Below are positions 1 to 6,709 of a DNA stretch of 22,995 nucleotides, one piece after another; position 1 is the stretch's first letter; every line of letters starts with the position of its first letter. The position numbers and the translations under genes are program-made. Origin of the DNA: an uncultured Lachnospiraceae bacterium (GTDB taxonomy: Bacteria > Bacillota > Clostridia > Lachnospirales > Lachnospiraceae); NCBI GenBank assembly GCA_902797705.1, contig CADBTX010000110.1, forward strand, positions 1-22,995, in the 5' to 3' direction. The notes below the pieces were generated by a model. The model had not been told where the DNA came from. It saw only the letters and a list, made by a program, of their open reading frames with translations, and made no database searches.

Positions 1-1118
1 AGCACATGGTTCGGTCCCGCGAAATAGTCTCCCAGAGGCTCCGAAGAATAGGGTCCGATAAAGATGGCTCCTGCGTTCCTCACCTTTGTCATGGTCTTCC
101 AGGGATCGTGGGTCACGATCTCAAGATGCTCTGATGCTATGTCATTTACCGCATCCACAGCATCCCTCATATTCCTTGCCACCAGGGCGTATCCGTAGTT
201 TTCAAGAGACTTTTCTATGATCTCCCTCCTTGACAGCTCCGGAAGGAATTTATCTATCTCAGCGCTTACCCTTTCCGCTATATCCCTGGATGTCGTCACC
301 AGGATGGCTGAGGCCATCTCGTCATGTTCTGCCTGGCTTAAGAGATCCGCTGCGATAAAGCGGGGATTGGCGCTGTCGTCCGCCAGCACCAGTATCTCCG
401 AAGGTCCCGCAATGGAGTCAATGCTCACATGGCCGTAGACCGCTCTCTTTGCAAGAGCCACAAAGATGTTTCCCGGTCCCACGATCTTATCCACCTTCTT
501 TATGGACTCTGTTCCGTAGGCCAGTGCCGCAATAGCCTGGGCTCCTCCCGTCTTATAGATCTCCCTTATGCCAAGGAGCTTGCAGGCTGCAAGGACCTGG
601 GGATTCACTTTTCCGTCGCTCCCGGCGGGCGTGGTCATTATGATCTCATTGACCCCTGCCACAAGTGCCGGTACCACGTTCATTAAAACGGAGCTTGGAT
701 ATACCGCCTTGCCTCCCGGTACATAGACTCCCACCCGGTTTATGGGGGTGATCCTCTGTCCCAGTATCACGCCTTCATCCCTGGTCTCGAAGAAGCTCTG
801 GCGCTTCTGTTTTTCATGGTAGGAACGGATATTATTGATGGAGCGCCCCATGACACCCATCAGGTCCTCTCCCACCTTAGATACGGCTTCTGCCACCTCT
901 TCATCGGAGACCCTGAAATTATTGTGATCCAGCTCACAGCGGTCGAACTTAAGGGCGTATTCGAAAATAGCCTTATCCCCGTTTTTTCTCACGTTATCGA
1001 TTATCTCTGAAACCGTCTTCTCATGCTCCGGATAACTGTCCGGCTTTCTTTTTAACAGTCTTCCGAGAAGGTCGGCCTTGGTCTCACTGTTTAATTCTAC
1101 GATCCTCATGGTACTCAT
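1..1118 (-). CDS. hisD: Histidinol dehydrogenase, C-terminus cut by window edge
   Basis: HisD catalyses the last two steps of histidine synthesis: NAD-dependent oxidation of histidinol to histidine in the cytoplasm, with a zinc ion. About 372 codons lie in the window; the family is usually near 430 residues, so roughly 60 are missing past the left edge. My translation of the minus strand shows family blocks in order: RVGVYVPGG, TGGAQAIAALAYGTE, KIVGPGN, DSIAGPSEILVLAD, LLSQAEHDE (Gln and His expected as zinc ligands) and AGPNHV at the edge. Two in-frame ATGs are possible. The one at 1118 overlaps the hisG stop by one base (TAATG) but leaves only about 2 bases after the GAGGGG ribosome site. 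The one at 1109 leaves about 11. It is the third gene of a hisZ-hisG-hisD operon. Confidence 0.95.
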   Translation of the reverse strand, partial: MSTMRIVELNSETKADLLGRLLKRKPDSYPEHEKTVSEIIDNVRKNGDKAIFEYALKFDRCELDHNNFRVSDEEVAEAVSKVGEDLMGVMGRSINNIRSYHEKQKRQSFFETRDEGVILGQRITPINRVGVYVPGGKAVYPSSVLMNVVPALVAGVNEIIMTTPAGSDGKVNPQVLAACKLLGIREIYKTGGAQAIAALAYGTESIKKVDKIVGPGNIFVALAKRAVYGHVSIDSIAGPSEILVLADDSANPRFIAADLLSQAEHDEMASAILVTTSRDIAERVSAEIDKFLPELSRREIIEKSLENYGYALVARNMRDAVDAVNDIASEHLEIVTHDPWKTMTKVRNAGAIFIGPYSSEPLGDYFAGPNHV

Positions 1119-1750
1119 TACCCCTCTTTAAGAGCGTTTATTATTGTTCTTATCCGTTCCGACTCCATCCTCATGGACACCTGATTCACCACCATCCTGG
1201 CGGAAAGATCGCATACCTCCTCCAATACGGAAAGGCCGTTCTCCCTTAAGGTGGAACCGGTTTCCACTATATCGCAGATCACATCGGAGAGGCCTACTAT
1301 GGGGGCCAGCTCGATGGAACCGTTCAGCTTGATGATATCAACTGTCTGATGCTTTCTGTTATGGAAATAATCCCTGGCTATCCTTGGATACTTGGTGGCA
1401 ACCTTTATCATCTCATGATGCTTTAAGAGCTCCGCCGCTTCAGGGAAGCCGCAGATGCACATACGGCACTTTCCGAAGCCAAGATCCAGCACCTCGTATA
1501 TAGCCCGGTTTTCCTCCATAATGATGTCCTTCCCGCTGACACCTATGTCCGCCACGCCGTGCTCCACGTAGGTGGGAACGTCCGGTCCCTTGGCAAGAAA
1601 GAATTTAAGCTTCTTTTCTTCATTAACGAAGATCAGCTTCCTTGAAGACTTGTCCTTCATCTCTTCACAGGTGATGCCGATCCCCTCCAGTCTTTCAAGG
1701 GTCTTGTCCGCAAGACGTCCCTTGGTAAGAGCAAAAGTCAGATATCTCAT
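1118..1750 (-). CDS. hisG: ATP phosphoribosyltransferase, short-form catalytic subunit
   Basis: HisG joins ATP and PRPP to give phosphoribosyl-ATP, the first and committed step of histidine synthesis. At 210 residues it is the short form, which lacks the C-terminal regulatory domain and works as a hetero-octamer with HisZ; hisZ is directly upstream. The start (RYLTFALTKGRLA) and the signature region near residues 150-170 (APIVGLSDVICDIVETGSTL) are typical. Its ATG overlaps the hisZ stop by four bases (ATGA), implying translational coupling, and its stop overlaps the possible first ATG of hisD. No internal damage is visible. Confidence 0.97.
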   Translation of the reverse strand: MRYLTFALTKGRLADKTLERLEGIGITCEEMKDKSSRKLIFVNEEKKLKFFLAKGPDVPTYVEHGVADIGVSGKDIIMEENRAIYEVLDLGFGKCRMCICGFPEAAELLKHHEMIKVATKYPRIARDYFHNRKHQTVDIIKLNGSIELAPIVGLSDVICDIVETGSTLRENGLSVLEEVCDLSARMVVNQVSMRMESERIRTIINALKEG

Positions 1751-2922
1751 AATATGTATATTTCCTCGTTTTCTCCCTCAGGCCTGATATCTTTTTCAAA
1801 GGCAGCCTCATCAAGCCTTGTCATCGAAGTAATGATCCCCTTTGAACGGAGTTCCCCTGACTTTTTCAGGGCTTCGGCAAAGGATCCCTCCCTGTAGTAT
1901 ACGAAGGCCTTTCTTTCCCCTTCAGTGTTTTCGATGTTCTGTCTCTTAAGGGTGCTTAAGAGCTGGTCTATCACCACCGTAAAGCCTACAGCCGCCTTAT
2001 CCCTGCCGAAATTCCGCAAAAGATTATCATATCTTCCGCCCCTTATTATGGCTTCTCCGGTACCGAAGGTATAGGCACGGAATATCATTCCGGTATAGTA
2101 GCTGTGCTTTGAAAGCATGCCGAGATCAAAGGTTATATGTTCTTCCACTCCGTAGAGCTTCAGCCTTTCATAAAGAGCCTGAAGCCTTTCCACTGCAGCC
2201 TCCGACCTTCGGATCCCCTTTACCTTTTCCCCGGCCTCGGACAATATCTCGAACCCCCCGAAGAAATCCGGGAAGGACTGAAGGGTATTCTTAAGCCCCT
2301 CTTCTATCTCAATATCATTGAGGCAGTCCATGGTGCCGAAATAATTCTTATTCCTTATGTTTTCCGAGAGCTCCGAAACCGTATCATCCGGAAGCCCCGC
2401 GTATTCACAAAGCCCGCGGAAATACTCCGTATTTCCGACACAGATCTGAAAATCCTCAAGCCCCGCCGCCTTTAATATCTCCACGGCTATATTGATGACT
2501 TCCGCGTCCGCATCCACCGAAGGCTCTCCCATGTACTCCAGCCCCAGCTCCGTGACCTCCTTTAATTTTCCCTGGAGATCGGATCTGTTGGAAAAGCTGT
2601 GGCCGAGATATGAAAGGCGGATGGGAAGACCGTCCTCAAAGAAATATTTCACCGCGGCTCTGGCCACTCCCGGAGTGAAGTCCGGGCGGAGCGCCAGAGT
2701 GTTATTCTCGCTGTCAAAGAATTTATAAACCTCTCTTGAAGGAGTGGTGCCTGTCTCTCTTGAAAAGATATCAAAGAATTCAAAGCTTGGAGTCTCTATC
2801 TCGCTGTAGCCAAAGGACTTTGTCACAGCCTTTAATTTTTCCTCCAGAGCCTGTTTACGGATAAGCTCATGCCCGTATATATCCCTCACGCCCTCCGGGG
2901 TGTGCAATAGGTTCTTTCTCAT
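1747..2922 (-). CDS. hisZ: ATP phosphoribosyltransferase regulatory subunit
   Basis: HisZ is a catalytically dead paralogue of histidyl-tRNA synthetase that completes short-form HisG and carries histidine feedback inhibition. The 391-residue chain opens with LLHTPEGVRDIYG. It has the class II synthetase-like segments ALRPDFTPGVAR (about residues 76-87), the KEVTELGLEYMGE region and GGRYDNLL near residue 300. Length and pairing with a 210-residue HisG favour HisZ over a true HisS. The start is well supported: an AAGGAGA ribosome site (2931-2937) lies 8 bases before the ATG. It is the first gene of the his operon, with its own promoter-like sequence just upstream. Confidence 0.95.
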   Translation of the reverse strand: MRKNLLHTPEGVRDIYGHELIRKQALEEKLKAVTKSFGYSEIETPSFEFFDIFSRETGTTPSREVYKFFDSENNTLALRPDFTPGVARAAVKYFFEDGLPIRLSYLGHSFSNRSDLQGKLKEVTELGLEYMGEPSVDADAEVINIAVEILKAAGLEDFQICVGNTEYFRGLCEYAGLPDDTVSELSENIRNKNYFGTMDCLNDIEIEEGLKNTLQSFPDFFGGFEILSEAGEKVKGIRRSEAAVERLQALYERLKLYGVEEHITFDLGMLSKHSYYTGMIFRAYTFGTGEAIIRGGRYDNLLRNFGRDKAAVGFTVVIDQLLSTLKRQNIENTEGERKAFVYYREGSFAEALKKSGELRSKGIITSMTRLDEAAFEKDIRPEGENEEIYIL

Positions 2923-2957
2923 GATACAAGTCTCCTTGTGCTTTATCTGGAATTATT

Positions 2958-2986
2958 ATTATACTTCCTAACACCCTTTGTTTAAA
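2958..2986 (-). promoter_or_regulatory. Probable sigma-A promoter for hisZ-hisG-hisD
   Basis: On the minus strand TTTAAA (2981-2986, 4 of 6 to consensus), a 17-base spacer and TATAAT (2958-2963, 6 of 6) stand in the 71-base gap between recU and hisZ. Transcription would start near 2951, giving a leader under 30 bases that contains only the ribosome binding site. There is no room for a T-box or leader-peptide attenuator. Confidence 0.7.
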
Positions 2987-2993
2987 GGAAAAT

Positions 2994-3527
2994 TTAGTCA
3001 TCCCTCTCATTTAAGTCTGTCTGCAGCGCCTCAAGATAGGGCAGGTACATTCCCAATGCAGGGGTGATATAGTACCTTTCATCGGTCTCTTCGAACCGGA
3101 AGGAACGTCTTCCTCCCTCCTCATATCTCTGCCAGAAGCCGTAGAGCTTTCTGAAGGGCAGGTAATAAAAGATATCCCTGCCGGTATAGTGAAGAAGGAA
3201 AAAGGCCACCCCTCCCTGGGCTTCAAAATCCTTCATAAAGGCCACCTGGTGTTCATGGATATTCCTTAAGGTAAAGGTATCCACAGCGCACTCCTTGGCG
3301 TCAAAACAGACCGGGATCCCCTGTACCGCTCCGATATAGTCCACGGTGCTCTTCTGATCAAAGTAGGCAAGCTTAATGGTCCTTGACTCCTTATCGAACT
3401 CCACGGGAGTTATGGGAGTAGGTATCTTTTGAATGAGAGCCAGGCCCTTTTCCCTGTATTCTTCATTTGTTCTGTTTATTAGATCCTCCAGTTCTGATCC
3501 CCGGAGTCCCCTTGTTTTCCAGCTCAT
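2994..3527 (-). CDS. recU: RecU-type Holliday junction resolvase
   Basis: RecU cuts four-way DNA junctions during recombination and repair in Firmicutes. The 177-residue protein shows the family start (TRGLRGSELEDLINRTNEEY), the PTPITPV segment, and the nuclease core: Asp63 in STVDYIG, then FDAKEC with Asp76 and Lys78. The usual core is D...ExK; here the Glu is replaced by Asp, a conservative change. The HQ pair near residues 93-94 is also kept. The chosen ATG follows no clear ribosome site; the nearest purine-rich stretch (AGGAT) is about 19 bases away. The frame stays open upstream without another standard start close to it. It is the last gene of the coaBC-topB block, 46 bases after the pseudouridine synthase gene, with the his promoter right behind it. 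Confidence 0.9.
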   Translation of the reverse strand: MSWKTRGLRGSELEDLINRTNEEYREKGLALIQKIPTPITPVEFDKESRTIKLAYFDQKSTVDYIGAVQGIPVCFDAKECAVDTFTLRNIHEHQVAFMKDFEAQGGVAFFLLHYTGRDIFYYLPFRKLYGFWQRYEEGGRRSFRFEETDERYYITPALGMYLPYLEALQTDLNERDD

Positions 3528-3573
3528 ACGCGAAAATGTGCCAATATCCTGAAACCGGCGCTTAAAGTCCGAT

Positions 3574-4560
3574 CTACATCCTGTATTTAAGGAGAGCGTT
3601 CATGTCATCCTTGACAGGAGCCTCAAAGGTCCTGCCGGATAGATATGAAAGATCCATTTTTTTCTTCGGAAATACCACCCTGAAAGCGTGGAGCATCTGC
3701 CGCTTTACGGACAGTTCCTCCGATATCCTTAAGGACTCGGGTGTGCAGTACTTGATATCCCCTATAAGAGGAAATCCCGCCGAAAGCATGTGGGCCCTTA
3801 TCTGATGGGTCTTTCCCGTTATAAGATGCACTTCCGCCAGGGTCAGGATATGTCCCTTTACCTTAAGCCTCCCCGCAGGCTTTACTTCTGTTTCCACGGG
3901 ATCCGCATCGTTCCCCGTCTTTTCGGCAGTTATCACCGACTTATTATTTTCCTTATCCCTGGTAAGAAATCCTTTGAGAAGAAGCTTCTCCTTTATCTCA
4001 CCGAGGCAGATAGCGTAATAGTATTTGCTTAAGCTTCTGTCCTTTAGAACAGCGCTTAATTCCTTTAAGCCCTTCTGTGTCTTCCCACAGAGCACCAGTC
4101 CCGAGGTATTCCGGTCCAGTCTGTTGCAGACCGAGGGCTTTACCGCGTAGTTTTTTGTGGAGGGAGCGAGATAGGAAAGGAGCAGGTCATTTAAGGACTT
4201 TTCCCCGGAGGCATCGGACTGGCTTAAGAGATCCGGGTCCTTATTGATGATCAGGACATTGTCGTCCTCAAACACTATGTTCTTCTTAAAGCCCTTAAGT
4301 TCTTCCTTTTTTACCTGTTTTTCCGGGGAGGATGAAGATCTGGGGCCGAACTTCTCCATGACCTCATCAGAAAAAAAGACCTTCAGGGAGTCTCCTTTAT
4401 TCAGCACTTCCTTTCCGGTGGTCTTTCCGTTATTTAATACGATATTCTTTTTTCTTAAGGCCTTAAATACCACTGCCCCCTTTGCGCCGGGCAGAACCTT
4501 TTCCAGATATTTTATTACCGTCTGCCCTTCATCCTGGGCAGCTATGATGTATTCCCGCAT
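3574..4560 (-). CDS. RluA-family pseudouridine synthase (RluC-like)
   Basis: This enzyme isomerises uridine to pseudouridine in RNA, probably 23S rRNA; the exact target cannot be read from sequence. Of its 328 residues, the first ~65 form an S4-like RNA-binding domain (KALRKKNIVLNNGKTTGKEVL, then NKGDSLKVFF). A charged linker follows, then the catalytic domain with CNRLDRNTSGL, whose Asp149 is the expected catalytic residue. HLITGKTHQIRAHM is the later conserved block. The start is supported by a GGGGGA site about 7 bases upstream. It lies 30 bases downstream of an unknown membrane protein gene. Confidence 0.93.
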   Translation of the reverse strand: MREYIIAAQDEGQTVIKYLEKVLPGAKGAVVFKALRKKNIVLNNGKTTGKEVLNKGDSLKVFFSDEVMEKFGPRSSSSPEKQVKKEELKGFKKNIVFEDDNVLIINKDPDLLSQSDASGEKSLNDLLLSYLAPSTKNYAVKPSVCNRLDRNTSGLVLCGKTQKGLKELSAVLKDRSLSKYYYAICLGEIKEKLLLKGFLTRDKENNKSVITAEKTGNDADPVETEVKPAGRLKVKGHILTLAEVHLITGKTHQIRAHMLSAGFPLIGDIKYCTPESLRISEELSVKRQMLHAFRVVFPKKKMDLSYLSGRTFEAPVKDDMNALLKYRM

Positions 4561-4590
4561 CCTGATTTCCCCCGGACATTTCCGAAATAC

Positions 4591-5427
4591 TTATTTTACC
4601 ACCAGGGCATAGCCCCCTTCCGAATCCCCGAAAATACCGGAGACGGAACGGAAAAGCCCCTGATATCCCTCTTCGCCGCTGCTTCCGGTGTAAAAACGGA
4701 AAAGATGGTAATTCTCGATATCTCCAATGAATTTAAGCCTGTCTCCCGGGATCAGCACGCTGTCCAGCGAGGAGATCAGCTCATCGGAGAGAACTATCTC
4801 CTCATCCTCTCCCCAGTTATTCCAGCCCATTGTGCCAAGGAGATCACATATCTCTATAAAAGAGGAGTAGGTGATGACCGCATCCTCATCCGGAGAATCC
4901 GGATCCAGCACGCAGGGTATAAGATCCCCGTCGCCGTTCTCCGATTCTTCCACACACACGATCTTTCTGTATCCGTCTGCCAGGATCATTTCCCCGCTGC
5001 CGTTTACCATTACGGGCACCAGGACATTCCTTGATTCCCCGTCCACCGTCACGGTCACGGCCCACACGTCATTCTCCGTATCGTCAAAGGAAAAATCGAT
5101 CCCGGACTGAAGGAGGGCATTGTCCCTGTCCTCTTCCTCTTCTCCAAAGCCTTCGGAGGGTTCACCTATCACGGTACCCATGATCTCTTCCTCTGCCGGT
5201 GCTTCCCGAGCGCTCTCCTCTGAAGAAACCTCCACCGGCTCTTCGCCTCCCTCTTCATAGGCTTCCGTTTCTCCGGAGGGGAGCACCTCCTCGGTAACAC
5301 TCTCCATGTCTTCCCCGCCTGCTCCGGAGAGCTCAGGGCCGAATATCTTTACCACCATCGCAAGGATCACTGCAAAGAGAACTGCGGTCAACAATATTAA
5401 AAATATAAATGATATTTTCTTCCCCAC
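4591..5427 (-). CDS. Membrane-anchored acidic protein of unknown function
   Basis: I do not recognise a family. The 278-residue product starts at a GTG with an AGGG-containing ribosome site 6 bases upstream. Residues 5-28 form one hydrophobic helix, best read as a signal anchor that places the rest outside the membrane. Residues 38-100 are a low-complexity linker very rich in Glu and Ser. From about residue 105 the sequence becomes mixed and probably globular (VWAVTVTVDGESRNVLVPVM, and a Trp-rich GWNNWGEDEE). No catalytic or sorting motif is seen, and there is no lipobox cysteine. It sits 8 bases after another membrane protein gene inside a housekeeping operon, so a role in the cell envelope is only inference. 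Confidence 0.8.
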   Translation of the reverse strand: MGKKISFIFLILLTAVLFAVILAMVVKIFGPELSGAGGEDMESVTEEVLPSGETEAYEEGGEEPVEVSSEESAREAPAEEEIMGTVIGEPSEGFGEEEEDRDNALLQSGIDFSFDDTENDVWAVTVTVDGESRNVLVPVMVNGSGEMILADGYRKIVCVEESENGDGDLIPCVLDPDSPDEDAVITYSSFIEICDLLGTMGWNNWGEDEEIVLSDELISSLDSVLIPGDRLKFIGDIENYHLFRFYTGSSGEEGYQGLFRSVSGIFGDSEGGYALVVK

Positions 5428-5435
5428 GATTTTCC

Positions 5436-6026
5436 CTACAGCGAAAGATTGGAAATGAGCCTGATCATTTCCTCATCCTTTTTTAATACCTTAAGCTTCT
5501 GAGAACTGAGAGCCTTAAGCCTTTTCACAAATTCCTCAGTTCCCTTAAAGCATTTTACGTTCCACTCCTTAAAGCCGTTCTTCTTATTCATGAGATTAAG
5601 ATGCTTAAGAAGGGCATCGCTGTCCTTCATTTCAGGCGGTATAAGGAGCATTGTATTCTTGTTCAGCACCCCTGCAGCCGGTACGAAAAAGGACTTCTCC
5701 GAGGTGGTGATGACCGCGTCGTAATAGATCAGGATATTGCCCCTTGCCTCTTCTATCTTCTTATAATCCTCTTCGCTTATGGACTTGAACCTCATGAACA
5801 TTATGAGGTTCACCGCTGCCATGGCTGTGGGTATCGCCGATATCACAGCCAGCACCAGAAATACCATGCCGTACTGCGGAAAGATCACCCAGGTGCAGAG
5901 GGTGAGGACAAAGGTTATGATACAGGGGATAATGAAGCGTATCAGCGAAGACTTATGCTGATGGTCTATATATCCTCTTTCTCCCTTCTTAAATGATGCG
6001 GTTTTGGAAACAGTTTCTTCACTCAT
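5436..6026 (-). CDS. Small membrane protein of unknown function
   Basis: The 196-residue protein has a basic, soluble N-terminus (about 27 residues), two adjacent hydrophobic helices (about residues 28-50 and 54-78: IRFIIPCIITFVLTLCTWVI, then VFLVLAVISAIPTAMAAV), and a cytoplasmic-looking C-terminal domain of about 115 residues. The C-terminal part contains repeated Lys-rich helices and a predicted mixed fold (ILIYYDAVITTSEKSFFVPA). No enzyme motif is visible. Its ATG lies inside the end of the beta-helix protein gene (8-base overlap), with a GGATAG ribosome site 9 bases upstream, so the two are probably translated together. Its stop lies 8 bases before the next membrane protein gene. Confidence 0.82.
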   Translation of the reverse strand: MSEETVSKTASFKKGERGYIDHQHKSSLIRFIIPCIITFVLTLCTWVIFPQYGMVFLVLAVISAIPTAMAAVNLIMFMRFKSISEEDYKKIEEARGNILIYYDAVITTSEKSFFVPAAGVLNKNTMLLIPPEMKDSDALLKHLNLMNKKNGFKEWNVKCFKGTEEFVKRLKALSSQKLKVLKKDEEMIRLISNLSL

Positions 6027-6690
6027 GCTTTAAGACTATCCTGTCCTCGTCCTTCATAATGGAATTCGCAGGAACCACTCCCCTTACCCTTACAAGGGTA
6101 TAGATATTGGAATTCCGTCCCACTACCGTGCCGGGATTAAGAACCGAATTGCAGCCCACTTCCACGTGGTCTCCGAGCATTGCCCCGAATTTCTTTAATC
6201 CGGTCTCTATCTTCTCTTCTCCGGCCTTCACGGTAACAAGGCTCTTGTCCTGCTTCACGTTTGAAACCGTGGAGCCGGCTCCCATATGGGCGTAATGGCC
6301 GAAGATGGAATCACCCACATAGCTTAAATGGGGCACCTGGACGTGGTTAAATAATATCACGTTCTTTAATTCCACGGAGTTTCCCACTACGCAGTCATTT
6401 CCCACCAGCACCTTGCCCCTTATAAAGGCTCCGGGTCTCAATTCCGTATTTTCCCCTATTATGCAGGGTCCCTTTATGTCTCCCACGTTGGGATGGATGC
6501 TTGCGCTCTTTGCTATCCAGATATCCTCTCCCTTTTTCTCATAAATACCGGGATCCAGGGTCTCTCCCAGGGACCTTATCATATCCCCTATGCCGTTTAG
6601 CGCTTCCCAGGGATAGGTGAAGCCCTTAAGATAGTCCCCGGCCAGGGTCTCATTTAAGTCATACAGATTTACGATCTTTATCTCTTCCAT
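6019..6690 (-). CDS. Left-handed beta-helix nucleotidyl/acyltransferase-like protein (GlmU C-terminal type)
   Basis: The 223-residue chain is a hexapeptide-repeat protein: from about residue 57 to 205 it shows [IV]-x-x-x-x-x periods (IAKSASIHPNVGDIKGPCII, GAFIRGKVLVGNDCVVGN, HVEVGCNSVLNPGTVVGRNS). This resembles the acetyltransferase half of GlmU, without the nucleotidyltransferase half; proteins like this are often labelled UDP-N-acetylglucosamine pyrophosphorylase-related. The substrate is unknown, and no Rossmann pyrophosphorylase domain is present, so that label should not be read literally. The ATG is poorly spaced from the AAGGAG site (15 bases). An in-frame ATT three codons earlier sits 6 bases from the site and could be a rare start. 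It follows topB by 19 bases and overlaps the next gene by 8. Confidence 0.85.
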   Translation of the reverse strand: MEEIKIVNLYDLNETLAGDYLKGFTYPWEALNGIGDMIRSLGETLDPGIYEKKGEDIWIAKSASIHPNVGDIKGPCIIGENTELRPGAFIRGKVLVGNDCVVGNSVELKNVILFNHVQVPHLSYVGDSIFGHYAHMGAGSTVSNVKQDKSLVTVKAGEEKIETGLKKFGAMLGDHVEVGCNSVLNPGTVVGRNSNIYTLVRVRGVVPANSIMKDEDRIVLKHE

Positions 6691-6709
6691 TTCCTTAATG
6701 CTAAACTCC

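Noticed and set aside
2975..2988. Small inverted repeat CCTTT-GTTT-AAAGG after recU as a terminator
   Set aside because: The stem is only five A/T-rich pairs, no T run follows it, and it overlaps the -35 of the his promoter.
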